A stretch of DNA of 64,000 nt from Tetramitus jugosus (GCA_937625935.1 OW569375.1:401874-465873), one strand, 5' to 3'; positions 20,411 through 30,963 are shown, counted from the stretch's first letter. Program-made: numbers and translations. Notes: generated from the letters alone by a model not told the origin.

Positions 20411-20825
20411 GGAGGGAGCTCAATTTGTTCGCTGAGAGACCACATGAAAGATTACCAGGTTTATAGTGATCAATCCAGGAATGGGAAGAGAGCTGGTTAA
20501 GGAACGTGATTTATTGGTGGAAATCATCAGAATTTTCTATGGGACTGAACGAAACAGCTTGAAGGAGGCTGGAAGATGTGGTCATCGACAATTCACAGAT
20601 ATGCGCTTCAACATGAATCTGGTTCATATCCTCCACGGCCGTTTAAGAAAAGAAGGGTTCTTTTCTGAATTCTCCTCCATGTAACTCGGAATATTATTGT
20701 TGTAAGGCATTCTTTTACGGTTACCGAAGCTTTTAAAAGTTAACGCAAATTGTTTGAGGAGAACCAACAACCATCAAAACAAATCGATATTGCAAACCCC
20801 GGCCCCCTCATATGTCCCTCTAGTT
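20411..20825. other. Unassigned sequence between duplicated blocks
   Basis: Between the collapsed and intact copies of the duplication. A 72-codon plus-strand frame (20466-20684) has an ATG-free beginning and no recognised motif. It may be debris of a coding gene, but I cannot identify it. Confidence 0.35.
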
Positions 20826-21020
20826 ATGAGTTCAAAAGTGGAGAGAGTTCAATTGGCTGAAACAAAGAAGGCTGACAAAGGTGAACACACGAAACAACCA
20901 AAACAACAAAAGCCAAAAGACTGTAAGAGAAAGAGATCTGCGGATGAGCAGCGAATTGAAGCAGAATTTAAGAAACTCATGGAAATAATGAATGAAGGCT
21001 ACGACCCGGTGCCATTTTAA
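20826..21020 (+). CDS. Small basic hypothetical protein
   Basis: A 64-residue frame starting at the ATG of 20826 (TTATGAG). It is highly lysine-rich: a KQPKQQKPKDCKRKR stretch followed by a predicted helix EQRIEAEFKKLMEIMNEG. No family is recognised. It lies between the collapsed and the intact LRR blocks, so it could be a leftover exon. The composition is coding-like, but the length makes the call weak. Confidence 0.3.
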   Translation: MSSKVERVQLAETKKADKGEHTKQPKQQKPKDCKRKRSADEQRIEAEFKKLMEIMNEGYDPVPF

Positions 21021-21132
21021 TACACTAAATGCCAAGCCTATCCTAGAACTTGACACACTAGTAATAAAAATCCGCAAATGTAGTGATTTATCAGAAGGGG
21101 AAATGTGAAACTGACAAAATGACAGTACGGGA

Positions 21133-21246
21133 CCAACAATTGATTACTCTCTTCTCGCAGACCAGAGACAAAAAACAACATGATACAATTAGTTTTGATA
21201 AAGGACCAACTATATGTTTATCAGCAAAAACTAAGTATGATTATAG
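21133..21246. repeat. Duplicated segment, copy B (Myb gene 3' end)
   Basis: Second copy of the Myb 3' end (see 19855-19960). It carries the same TIDYSLLADQRQKTT coding tail but no Myb body upstream, so it is non-functional here. It abuts the 3' end of the intact LRR gene at 21231-22118, which gives the order in which the block was copied. Confidence 0.85.
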
Positions 21247-22118
21247 TTCTTCATCCCAAGAAGAGTGATCGAATTGGACTCACAATAGCCAACCACTTTT
21301 TCAATGAAAGTCTTGTCTCTTCCACTCTCAGACCAACCGAGAGTGTGAATTCCCTTCAAATACAAAAGTCCCCTCTCGGTAATTGATTCTTGATCGCATC
21401 CATTCATTTCAAGTCTGTGAATGCCTGTCAAGTAACGAAATGCATCATCAGTGATATTCTTACACCAACTCATATAGAGTGTGTGAATGCCAGTCAAATG
21501 AGGGAAGGCTTCGTCCGTGATTTGTTGACAACCACTCATATAGAGAGTGTGAACTCCGGCCAGATGAGAAAATGCCTTGTCTGTGATATTCTCACAACCA
21601 ATGAGGCAGAGTGTATGAATGCCAGTCAAATGAGGAGCGGAATTATCGGTGATCCGCCAGCAGTCAGCCATGTAGAGAGTGTGAATGCCAGTCAAGTAAG
21701 GAAAAGCACTGTCTGTAACTTGGGCACAACCACTCATATCGAGAGTATGGATGCCCTTAATGTGACAAAATGCACGATCTGTGATATTCTTGCAGCCACT
21801 CATATCGAGTGTGTGAATACCTTCCAAAAATTGGAAATGCTCATCCGTAACAGATGGATTCTCAGTCAAGTAAACATTAAACAATGTTCCTCTTCCCACT
21901 TGAAACCAGTGGTCAATTTCCTTCTTACTCAATGTGTGCTTTAGAGATCTCCTCTTGTTGAACATGAGCGATCGATTGAATTTGAATTCATTGATGCCCC
22001 TGCAAGTATAACTCAATTTCAACCATGAATGAGTGCTACAAAACTCGATTATTCTCGACCAGGCGTCCTTGCAGAGCGCAGAACCAATCTCTGTCATTTG
22101 TGTGAAACTCTTTTCCAA
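21231..22118 (-). CDS. F-box-like protein with 22-residue leucine-rich repeats (copy 2)
   Basis: A 295-residue protein. The N-terminal about 55 residues (ALCKDAWSRIIEFCSTHSWLKLSYTCRGIN) look like a short F-box-type helix bundle. Residues about 90-255 hold seven near-identical units of 22 residues with consensus GIHTLxMSGCxxITDxAFxxLT. These are Cys-containing LRR units, shorter than the usual 26-residue F-box LRR. F-box/LRR proteins generally select targets for ubiquitylation through SCF ligases, which is an inference here. The gene is intronless and very similar to the neighbour at 22231-23322, indicating tandem duplication. The tandem-identical units suggest recent concerted evolution. Confidence 0.8.
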   Translation of the reverse strand: MEKSFTQMTEIGSALCKDAWSRIIEFCSTHSWLKLSYTCRGINEFKFNRSLMFNKRRSLKHTLSKKEIDHWFQVGRGTLFNVYLTENPSVTDEHFQFLEGIHTLDMSGCKNITDRAFCHIKGIHTLDMSGCAQVTDSAFPYLTGIHTLYMADCWRITDNSAPHLTGIHTLCLIGCENITDKAFSHLAGVHTLYMSGCQQITDEAFPHLTGIHTLYMSWCKNITDDAFRYLTGIHRLEMNGCDQESITERGLLYLKGIHTLGWSESGRDKTFIEKVVGYCESNSITLLGMKNYNHT

Positions 22119-22230
22119 GTTTCTTGCTTTTGGAACTTCTCATTGTTTGAATAATTTCCCGCGGTGTTACAATAAAAGAGGCACTTTTACTTTCCCTTCT
22201 TAGTGACCGCTCGAGGTTGTGAAAACCGAG

Positions 22231-23322
22231 CTAAGTTGATCGGAGTTTCATCCCAGCAAGTACAATTGAATTAAACTCGCAATGGGCAACCACCTTTGCT
22301 ATGAAACGTTTGTCTCGGTTGTTAAAGAACCAAGTAAGTCTGTGGAGACTCCTCAAATACGATAATACTTTCACTGTGATCGATTGTTGATCACATCCAT
22401 CAAGATCAAGCGCGTGAAGATCAGTCAAACGAGCAAATGCTTTATCTGAAATATTCTTGCAGCCAGTCATATTGAGTGTGTGAATGCCACTTATATGAAC
22501 AAAAGCCTTGTCAGTGATTTGGTGACAACCTGTCATATTGAGTGTGTGAATACCACCCAAATGAGAGAATGCACTGTCTGTTATTTGACTGCAATAACTT
22601 ATATCAAGTGTGTGAATACCGGTCAAGTAATGAAATGCTTGATCTGTAACTTGCTTACAACTACCAATATCAAGTTCGTGGATTCCGACCAAATGACGGA
22701 ATGAATGATCTGTTATTTGACTGCAATTACTCATATTCAATGTATGAATGCCGGTCAAGAATTGAAGGGCTTGATCCGTGATCTGACTACAACCATCCAT
22801 ATCAAGTGTGTGAATACCTGTCAGATAGGGAAATGCCTTGTCCGTAATCCGAAAGCACTTTCGCATATAGAGTGAATGAATGCCCACCAAATTTGTAAAC
22901 GCGTTGTCAGTGATATCCTCGCAAAAAGACATAGAGAGTGTATGAATGCCCTTCAAGTTCTTAAATGCTTGATCTGTGACTCGTGCACAATGATTCATAC
23001 TCAGTTTATGAATGCCCTCCAAAAACTGAAAATGCCCATCCAACACTTTTGTGTTTCCGTTCAAGTGAACATTGAACAGTGTTCCTCTTGCCAATTGAAA
23101 CCCTTGCTCAATCTCGATTTCTCCCAAAGTTCGAATGAGTGTTCTTCTCTTATTACGCATGAACAATCGATTGAATTTACACTGATTAATTCCTTTGCAA
23201 GTGTAACTCAGTTGTAACCATTCTCGAGTGTCACAAAACTCAATAATGTTCGACCATGTGTCCTTGCAAAGTGCAGAACAAATGTCCACCGTGGATTCAT
23301 GCACATGACCATGTCGTTGCAT
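22231..23322 (-). CDS. F-box-like protein with 22-residue leucine-rich repeats (copy 3)
   Basis: A 363-residue paralogue of the preceding gene, with the same N-terminal module (ALCKDTWSNIIEFCDTREWLQLSYTCKGIN) and ten LRR units of 22 residues. It ends in a divergent capping unit with SLHRLTWFFNNRDKRF. Unit number (10 against 7) differs between the two full copies, so the array expands and contracts. The collapsed copy at 19986-20310 matches this gene at the N-terminus. The starts and flanking sequence also recur there. A substrate-recognition role is inferred from architecture only. Confidence 0.82.
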   Translation of the reverse strand: MQRHGHVHESTVDICSALCKDTWSNIIEFCDTREWLQLSYTCKGINQCKFNRLFMRNKRRTLIRTLGEIEIEQGFQLARGTLFNVHLNGNTKVLDGHFQFLEGIHKLSMNHCARVTDQAFKNLKGIHTLSMSFCEDITDNAFTNLVGIHSLYMRKCFRITDKAFPYLTGIHTLDMDGCSQITDQALQFLTGIHTLNMSNCSQITDHSFRHLVGIHELDIGSCKQVTDQAFHYLTGIHTLDISYCSQITDSAFSHLGGIHTLNMTGCHQITDKAFVHISGIHTLNMTGCKNISDKAFARLTDLHALDLDGCDQQSITVKVLSYLRSLHRLTWFFNNRDKRFIAKVVAHCEFNSIVLAGMKLRST

Positions 23323-23370
23323 TGTTCTCTTTATTTTGTTGTTCTACTTTCAAAGAACACAGATCGGACT

Positions 23371-24705
23371 TTATCCTGACCCGAAGGTTTTTTGATCGAA
23401 ACTGAAGGCAGCAATTAAATCATGGGGAACCTGGTGACCCATATTGTAGGTATCCTTTGTTGATAAGTCTGCACACCAACGATACTTGAAGTACGAAACT
23501 AATTGTTGGCCCTCTGAAAATACCTCGAGTGGCAGCCTGCACTTCAAATAGGTGTTGTGTGACTTGTTCTGTTCGAACAACTCATCACTCGATTGACTCA
23601 CAGGTGATATCCTTCCATGAGAACTCACCCAAGCCTCATAACCAATGAGCAGATCTTTTTTCGAGTCACATGTCTCTTCTTTGATTAGTGCATGAATCTC
23701 CCTCACGAGATCAAACAACCAGAGCATACTCTCCTCTGCGAATCCATCACGCCATATTTCATTGTCCGTGTCGACAACATTTGCAGCCAAATGAAGTAAG
23801 TCCAGTTGGGAGTAACTGGCTTCGAACTCTGCTTGCCATAATTTGAAATCTTCAAACACCCACTTATGACCCTGAAAGCAATGGATCACTTCATGAAACA
23901 GAGTGATCACTCGGAACTCATAGTCTCTGAACAGTCGTCGCGAACCTACCTTGTGAGATGTCCTCACCTCTTTCCAATACTTCCAATGTTCGTCAGTGAA
24001 CAAATTGGCATCGGGAAACAGGACTACTCCACTAGAGCTTGCTGAGTAGTTCCACTGATGTTCTGCTGTAAACTCTAAATTCTCATCATCTGGTTCTATG
24101 TGGAGCTTTTCACCATGTACCACCTTCTTTGTGTCGAGTACATACCCTGTTTGTTCTTGCACAAACGACAATACCTTTATGGCGGAATTAAGGACCTCCA
24201 CATTCAATCTCTCATAATCGAACACATTCGTGTGCTGCAGTTTTGCTTCAATTATTTCAATGAGCCACAATCGATCTTCTTCGTCCAAGCATTCACCGCC
24301 ATTGGTTATCGTACTCGCATCACCACCATACTCTTTTGTCTCCATAGAAATGCTATGCCGGATGAATACAACGACACCCTTTTCCTTCTCCTTGTTGCCG
24401 CTTGCTAACTCCGCAGATTTTCTCCCTTCCAACAACAATGATACCTCATTCCATTCCAGTATGAGATCAAAGAGCAAAAGATCCTTCTGAAGGGCATGAC
24501 TGGCCTTCTTGAGAAACCTGACAAAGAATGCATGGTGACGTCGACCAAGTGACGACACAGGCTTGTCCTCAAACAAGGTGTGATCGTTCAAGTGATCCAG
24601 AAGTGAAAGAAGTCTAGAAGCAGCTCTGGCACTCAACTCTTGATGAATTACATTGCTCCAATGTTTTCTCCTGTCCACCACCAGACCATGGTCATTGTTC
24701 ATCAT
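23371..24705 (-). CDS. HExxH-containing protein, possible zinc metallopeptidase
   Basis: A 444-residue intronless gene with no family I can name. The key visible feature is HEVIH at H271-E272-H275 in a LFHEVIHCFQGHKW context, which is the core of gluzincin/metzincin-type zinc sites. A third ligand is not certain; E in QAEFEASY or E/D residues in WRDGFAEESMLW are candidates. The rest is mainly helical. Its 5' coding part was copied along with LRR genes into the collapsed block at 20325-20410. It lies next to tandem LRR F-box-like genes in the same orientation. A proteolytic role is inference from one motif. Confidence 0.6.
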   Translation of the reverse strand: MMNNDHGLVVDRRKHWSNVIHQELSARAASRLLSLLDHLNDHTLFEDKPVSSLGRRHHAFFVRFLKKASHALQKDLLLFDLILEWNEVSLLLEGRKSAELASGNKEKEKGVVVFIRHSISMETKEYGGDASTITNGGECLDEEDRLWLIEIIEAKLQHTNVFDYERLNVEVLNSAIKVLSFVQEQTGYVLDTKKVVHGEKLHIEPDDENLEFTAEHQWNYSASSSGVVLFPDANLFTDEHWKYWKEVRTSHKVGSRRLFRDYEFRVITLFHEVIHCFQGHKWVFEDFKLWQAEFEASYSQLDLLHLAANVVDTDNEIWRDGFAEESMLWLFDLVREIHALIKEETCDSKKDLLIGYEAWVSSHGRISPVSQSSDELFEQNKSHNTYLKCRLPLEVFSEGQQLVSYFKYRWCADLSTKDTYNMGHQVPHDLIAAFSFDQKTFGSG

Positions 24706-25355
24706 GATCAGCAGAAACAGCTTTTACGCAGAAAGAAAAGCAGAATGAAATGTTCTGATGGATCCTCCAAAAATACCTTTCCTCCAAAGATGAATGTGAT
24801 GGTTCAACCCAACCAGAACAAGATTGCTTGAACAACATTCTGCTCAAGCAAGAAGAACAACATTCTGTGAGATTTCGAGGTGCGTGCGGCAAATTATGAG
24901 GAAATTTTAGCACAGACCGGAGCGCCACTCTTAGACTTTGCGATTTTGCCTGCCACTACCCATACGAGAAAAAAAACACAAACACCAAAAAAACCTTCAT
25001 ATCATTATCACGATACAAAACGATACACACACACATAGAGAGAACATAAAAACACTCAACCCTTCCAACAACAAACTACCAACCCCTCTTTGATTGATCA
25101 AAAAAAAACATACACTTTTTTTTCCCGCCCAAAATCAATCAAATTTTTTTTACACCCTCTAGAGCTTTTCTTCTCAACAACTCACCACTACCACACTTTT
25201 AGAGAGAGAACAATACAAAATATTTGTTCAAACAAGTATTATCATTAACGAACACAGAGACACACACGACACTTGCACTCAACAGTTTCATATATAAACT
25301 ACGCACGTACACAAAGATCAACAACAACAACAACAACAACAAGAAACTAGAAAAA
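24706..25355. other. Intergenic region upstream of eIF4E
   Basis: 650 bases between divergent genes (HExxH protein on minus, eIF4E on plus). It contains long A and T runs, A-rich triplets (CAACAACAAC) immediately before the eIF4E start, and GCCCAAAATC-like patches. I see no RNA gene. It probably holds both promoters and the eIF4E 5' leader. Confidence 0.5.
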
Positions 25356-26221
25356 ATGTCCACCACAACAGCTGAAACTAACAACAACGAGAACACTATC
25401 GCCACTACTGCTACTGAGGCACAAGAAGTTCAAGACTCTCCACGTTCAACTAAATCAGTTATTCAACATCCATTGGAGCACACATGGGCACTGTGGTTCC
25501 ACAATCCTTCACAAAAGACAAATGCTGCCAATTTTTTCATGAATTTGAATCAAGTGTATGCTGTTTCAACCATTGAACAATTCTGGGGTTTGTATAACCA
25601 TGTGATGACTCCAAGTAAGCTTGGTATGGGTTGTACCTACTATTTGGTATGTGTCAATGCTAGATTGTGATTATGTTGCTTTTTTTCTGCTGTTTGAATG
25701 CTTTTTTTTGCAACTCCAATTTTGTTCAATACTAACACACACATTCACTCGCATCCATTCTTATTCTATTTTCTCCATGATACTACTACTATACTCAGTT
25801 CAGACAAGGTGTTCAACCAAAGTGGGAAGATGAAAACTGTGTTGGTGGAGGTGAATGGTTGCTTCCATTGGACACAAAGGGCATCAAACCAGATCAAGCC
25901 AAACAATTGATGGATCAATATTGGTTGAATGCTATGCTTGCATGCATTTCTGGTGATGCATTTGGTGAGTATGAAGAGTACATTTGTGGTGTTGCAGCCA
26001 TGATTAGAAAACAACCAAGGATAAGTCTGTGGATCCGTAAGACACCTGATGACAAGACTATTTTGGCCATTGGCGAAATATTTAGAAATGTGGTTCTCTT
26101 GTTGGATGCTGACTTGAGTGACGAAGAAAAGAGACAAGCTTCCATGTTCAAGGTTCAATTCAAATCATTTGCTGATCAAATGAAATTCATCAGAGATCCA
26201 AGATTCCAAATTCCAAAGTAA
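25356..26221 (+). CDS. EIF4E: Eukaryotic translation initiation factor 4E
   Basis: Two exons, 25356-25646 and 25799-26221, split by a 152-nt intron (GTATGTG...CTCAG, phase 0), give 237 residues. eIF4E binds the mRNA 5' cap and recruits eIF4G. Hallmarks: HPLEHTWALWFHNP near the start of the fold, FWGLYNHV, and the cap-binding sandwich W...PKWEDENCVGGGEW, then YWLNAMLACISGDAF and GVAAMIRKQPRISLWIR (basic residues that contact the cap phosphates). The N-terminus is a T/E/N-rich tail. The Trp pair that stacks on m7G (the HTWALW and KWED Trps) is present. The frame open upstream of 25356 has no support because the leader there is ACAACAAC repeats. Confidence 0.93.
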
Positions 26222-26904
26222 GATCAACAAGCCCTTGATTTTACTGTTGTCAAGTGTGTGGGTAATGCGTGATTTTTCACAGTCATGAGCACTTGATAAT
26301 GATGATCACTTAATGGTGTGATGAATGTAGTCGTCATCAAATAGAGTCGTAGGAGGTGGTGATGGTGGTGTGATGGTGGTGATGATGAGTATGGTGTGAA
26401 ATGCGTGTGTGTTTGTGCGGTGTTGTTGATCCGTCCATGGAGTACATGATTATCTCACACAGTTGGCATGTCTGTTGCAATTATTGAACCTAAAATGCAA
26501 GACTCTCCTCTGTGTGTATAGTCATCATTATCGTCATGATGTGATCTTGCCTCTATTTGTTAACCAATGCCCACTCACTCAGTCACGCATCCATCCACTC
26601 CTCTCACATTATCACACTTGCTGCTTTGGGTGAGAAACAGTGATGACCTATTCTATTTTCACTGTTTCTACCTCAGAATCACTTCCATTACTTGATCAGT
26701 ACTGGACCATTCATTACCCACACCGTTTCGCAAGAAGCTTTTTACTCATTCCCAACAATCATTATTAGAAATACAACAACAACGAAAACATCAAAGAAAA
26801 AAACATCAATAAAACCGAACCAAAACCACAACATTCAAAGTGCATCCTTCACTTTTCTCCAACCAACAAAAAACACCGCAACAGCAAATACCAAGTGAAC
26901 TACA
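26222..26904. other. Intergenic region with TGG/TGA-rich stretch
   Basis: 683 bases between eIF4E and the cap-methyltransferase-like gene. It contains a purine-rich imperfect microsatellite at about 26350-26400 (GGTGGTGATGGTGGTGTGATGG) and ends in an A/C-rich leader. I see no coding frame with recognisable content and no RNA gene. Confidence 0.45.
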
Positions 26905-28077
26905 ATGGGAGAAGAACAAGATCAAGAAGTGAACGTCTCCTCTCCATTGCCAACCACCACCACAACTTCATCATCTACCGATGTTGATCATCAATCAAAC
27001 AATACCAATGACAATAACAACAATCCAACAACCACAATAATCACAACAACAAATGAAGGCGAACAAGATGAAAAAAGATACTCCAAATACCTTCAAAACT
27101 TTTTCCCATACCTCACATCAAAGATCCAATACGACTCTGAAGATGCACTCTCCTATCTCACACCATGGAAGGACGCCATAGAAGTAGCAGACGAAATCAA
27201 CAAAATTTGTCGCATGCACACTGGTCAATACCCCAATCATATCATTGATGGCACGGGTGGACTCGGTGGAAACACTCTTGGCTTTCTCAACTATTTTTGG
27301 AATCATCGATTAAGTGGAAAACGTGTGACAATGATTGAGATGAACAAGCAGAGGTATCCCATGTCACTCAACAATGTGAAACTGTTTATTGATGATCATA
27401 GAGCAAACCAAGAACAACACAGTAGAAGTGGTAGAAGTAGTGGTAGTTATGATGATGCAGTATCATTTCAGTCATTTAATGAAAATTTTGTGTCGTGGTG
27501 GAGACGAGAAGGCTCTAGAAAGTACAACAATTTTGCAACGTTGGTGTTCATGGATCCTCCATGGGGAGGACAAGATTACAAGCAACATGAAACGATTCAT
27601 GACTTGTATTTGGATGATGAACAATCAACAACAGTCAATGATGATGATGATGATGATGATAAGGTCAATAAGAATGCAAGTGAAAATGATGAAGGTGAAA
27701 AAAAGACGAAACAAATTTCAATCAAGGACTTGGTCATGGAGATTTTGTCGAGTGGTGTCATGGGTGTTGTTCTCAAGGTGCCTCACAATTACAGAGATCG
27801 TACTCTAACGGAACATGACTCTCGCATGAGATTGAGGTGCTATGTCATGAAAAAGGTCAAGTACATCATTATGTTTGCACCTGGTAGTGGTGGGAGTGGT
27901 GGTGGCAGTCGCAGTAACAAGCCAGCTCCCTCTGTTGGTGATAGAAGTCGGTCAACAGCGAGAGATCAAGGAAGGTATGAATCGAGTAGAGATGGTGGTA
28001 GCTATGGAGGTCGATCCGATAGATCTTCTTCGTCGTACAGAGAAAGTCGTCATCATCCATACACTCGCCGAAATTAA
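26905..28077 (+). CDS. Trimethylguanosine synthase (TGS1)-like RNA cap methyltransferase
   Basis: A 390-residue class I SAM methyltransferase. The N-terminus is a T/N-rich tail. The catalytic core begins with YSKYLQNFFPYLTSKI and contains the SAM-binding motif DGTGGLGGNTLGFL, an acidic motif II (MIEMNKQR), and the catalytic DPPWGGQDY, which matches the TGS1 [S/D]PPWGGP signature that methylates the N2 of m7G caps of snRNA and related RNAs. An acidic D/N-rich insert interrupts the core near residues 230-260. The C-terminus is a Gly/Arg/Ser-rich tail like RNA-binding RG domains. I am confident of the fold and less so of the exact RNA target. The start at 26905 follows CTACAATG. Confidence 0.75.
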   Translation: MGEEQDQEVNVSSPLPTTTTTSSSTDVDHQSNNTNDNNNNPTTTIITTTNEGEQDEKRYSKYLQNFFPYLTSKIQYDSEDALSYLTPWKDAIEVADEINKICRMHTGQYPNHIIDGTGGLGGNTLGFLNYFWNHRLSGKRVTMIEMNKQRYPMSLNNVKLFIDDHRANQEQHSRSGRSSGSYDDAVSFQSFNENFVSWWRREGSRKYNNFATLVFMDPPWGGQDYKQHETIHDLYLDDEQSTTVNDDDDDDDKVNKNASENDEGEKKTKQISIKDLVMEILSSGVMGVVLKVPHNYRDRTLTEHDSRMRLRCYVMKKVKYIIMFAPGSGGSGGGSRSNKPAPSVGDRSRSTARDQGRYESSRDGGSYGGRSDRSSSSYRESRHHPYTRRN

Positions 28078-28435
28078 AACATGTTCTTAAACGAAATGGT
28101 GGTACTTCACTTTGCCACCTCACTCACTGTAAATTCCTCGTCGTCACGCCCACTCATTCGACTGGTTTACAATGAACTATACCTTCAGGTTACTCAAAGG
28201 ACTTCAGCCTGGACCTGTCTAAGCCAGTCCAGCATGAATCATTCAGACATTAGCACGTCAGAGACCGGGCTGAAAATCGATGGCGGAGAAATTGATTACC
28301 TCGCCTTGGAAGGCAGCGAAGATTCTACGCGGGCACATCATCCAACAGAAAAGCTTTTCTCTCACAACATCCCAAACAACCACAAACAAATATTCATATC
28401 ACCCACCATAGTATCATTCTTATTTTTTTGTGACC
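28078..28435. other. Intergenic region upstream of Rab32
   Basis: 358 bases without a recognisable gene. The final 100 bases become A/C-rich as in other leaders here. A plus-strand frame at 28081-28464 is open but has no motif and runs across the Rab start, so I reject it as coding. Confidence 0.4.
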
Positions 28436-29313
28436 ATGGCCACCCAACAACAACAACAAGCTAAACCAACTGCTGAATACCTGTACAAAATCCTTGTCGT
28501 TGGTGATATAGGTACTGGAAAAACGAGTATCATCAAACGTTATGTTCACAACATTTTCTCTGGTAGTTACAAATCCACTGTATGTCATCAAACTTGTGTT
28601 TTTTCAACATTTTCAAATTTGTAAGCTTTTGAGTGTCTACTGACAAAAATTAAAAATATGATGATTTATTGACCTATCCATTTCTATACAGATTGGTGTT
28701 GATTTTGCACTCAAAGTTCTTCAATGGGACAATCAAACTGTGATTCGATTGCAATTGTGGGATATTGCTGTATGTATTCATCATTTCTCATCATCTCTCA
28801 TCTCTCATCGTTCACACTGTTTTCTCATGTTCGCTCTTGATGACTCACACACATACACAAACAACACAATAACAGGGACAAGAGAGATTCGGTAACATGA
28901 CAAGAGTGTATTATAAGGAAGCTGTGGGTGCGTTGGTAGTGTTTGACATTACTCGTCCACCAACATTTGACGCTGTTTTGAAATGGAAGAGCGATATTGA
29001 ACACAAGGTATTCCTGCCTGATGAGAGACCTATTCCTTGTGTCCTATTGGCCAACAAGTGTGACTTGGCCAATGCAATCAACAAGTCTCAAGAAGAGATG
29101 AACAGTTATTGTGCAGAGAGTGGATTTGCTGGTTGGTTCGAAACGAGTGCCAAAGATTGCAAGAACATTGAAGAAGCAGTCAAATTTTTAGTGGAGAAGA
29201 TTTTGGAGAATCATGTGGAGATGAATCAAGCAAACAATAGTGATGCTTTGAATTTGAATGATGTGCAACAAAATTCATCTGCTGAGAAGCCAAAGGGTGG
29301 ATGCTGTGGTTAA
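28436..29313 (+). CDS. RAB32: Rab32-type small GTPase
   Basis: Three exons, 28436-28579, 28692-28769 and 28876-29313, with introns of 112 and 106 nt (both GTATGT donors), giving 219 residues. P-loop GDIGTGKT (residues 23-30), switch I IGVDFALK, switch II WDIAGQERFGNMTRVYY, NKCD and SAK guanine motifs are intact. IGVDFALK plus the FGNMTRVYYKEA stretch is the Rab32/Rab38 signature. The C-terminus has a CC-containing prenylation tail (GGCCG). Rab32-family proteins direct traffic to lysosome-related organelles and mitochondria. The start is the ATG at 28436, not the GTG at 28430. Confidence 0.9.
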
Positions 29314-29533
29314 GTATGACCATCATCAATTATCATCAACCTCTCCACTCTCATTTGTGTTATGATCCCAACGATGATAACAACAATAATCATCATATAA
29401 TTATTTTGTGCAATAAAACAAAGCAACTAATTTTGTAGCTGTGATTGTTACTGTATGTGCACAGGCAGAGACTTGGAGAAGAATGGTGCTTTTCCGTATT
29501 GTTTACATGCTTTGATTTTTACTTGTGGATAAT

Positions 29534-30826
29534 TTACTTGGTCACTCTGTACTTCTTGACTTGGTCCAAAAGCTTGCGTGCTTCAGCATTGTTCTTGAAG
29601 TGATCTCTGACTGGTTGCAAGATACCGTTCAGTGCCTTGGCAAGAGATGGCTTGACATCACCTGGATGCAATGCACCACTCTTAAAGTCCTCTTCGAATG
29701 TTTCATATTCTTCGTACAACTTGTTTCCACCATTCTTCTCTGATCGCTCGACTTCAAACTTGCCGTTTCTTGGGAAGATAATGTACTTGACGTATTCAAC
29801 AACAGGGTTTCCATCAATCACCTTCTCTGGACAGAATGCACTCTTAATCTTGGAGTTGACTTCAGTTTCACTGTCTTCCATGAAAATGGCAGATCTTGGA
29901 TCAGACTTGGACATCTTCTCACCAGTCAAACCGAGAAGCATGTGATGAGAGAGAATCACAGGCTTAAACTTGCGCTTTGGCTCAGACTTGTCGCAGTATT
30001 CTCTAGCGAGAACGTTAACCTTTCTCTGATCCATACCCAATTGGCAAATATCGGCCTTCAAGAAGAAGATATCAGCACATTGCATACATGGATAAAAGAT
30101 TTGAGCAGCACTGAGGTCATCCTTCTCTGATCTGCCCATAATTTGAGAACATCTCAAAATTCTGGCCAAATTGTTCTTTCTGGCAATGTCCAGAACAAGC
30201 ATCCAGTACTCATTTGGCTTCTCATTGATAATTTGACTGCTCCAGACAAATTCAACATTGTCAAGGTTCATTCCAGCACTCTTCCACACTTCAATCATGT
30301 ATTTTCCAACAGTTTGAATCTTCTTCAAGTCTCCACCCATCTTGTTGTTCATCAGAGCGAACCAATCAGCAACCAAAAAGATGAATTTGCAACCAGAATC
30401 AGTCAACTTGTTGACATTGATTGCCTTCATGATACCTTGAGCAATGTGAACTCTGCCTGATGGCTCAAATCCATCATAGCAAACGGGTTGTGGCTTCTTG
30501 CTGACCAATAGTCTCAATTCTTCTTCTTGGATGCACTCTTCACCGACAGACAACATTTGCTTGACTCTTGCTTCATCAGCTTCACTCAATTCAATAGCAC
30601 TGTGTTGATTTTTTGTTGTGTGTGTGAGAAACTGACAAAATATTCATTCATGCAAAAGCTAAGCACAAAAAAAAAATATCTCAATGAAAATAATTTACCT
30701 CTTTTCAAGCTTTTTGGCACCTTCTTCATCGTTGGCGATTGGTTGTTCTTGAACAATTTGTTCAGCAACAGTTGTTGCTTGTGGTTGTTGTTCCTCTTGT
30801 TGTGTTGGTTGTTGCGTGTCAGACAT
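29534..30826 (-). CDS. YARS1: Tyrosyl-tRNA synthetase, cytosolic
   Basis: Two exons, 30826-30699 and 30599-29534, with a 99-nt intron (GTAAAT...CACAG, phase 2), giving 397 residues. This class Ic synthetase charges tRNA-Tyr. The catalytic signatures are YDGFEPSGRVHIAQG (HIGH-like) and GEKMSKSDP (KMSKS). The Rossmann core contains FLVADWFALMNNKMGGD and YPCMQCADIFFL. The N-terminus is an extra Q/E-rich tail of about 45 residues encoded mainly by exon 1. The C-terminal anticodon domain ends in YRVTK, with no EMAP-II-like extension. It is of the eukaryotic/archaeal type. Confidence 0.93.
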
Positions 30827-30963
30827 GTTTGTTTTCGCTTTTTTTGTTGTTGGGTTGTTGAGAGAGCTGGAAGATTTCCTGTGAATCGGGGAATATGCAG
30901 GTGCACTTTACAAAATGAATAGTCGTAGATCTTTTATGCAGTGGTTGGATGTCACGCATAGAC

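Noticed and set aside
25224-25355. Longer N-terminus of eIF4E
   Set aside because: The upstream region is an A/C-rich leader with CAACAAC repeats and lacks conservation. The Met at 25356 gives the expected form.
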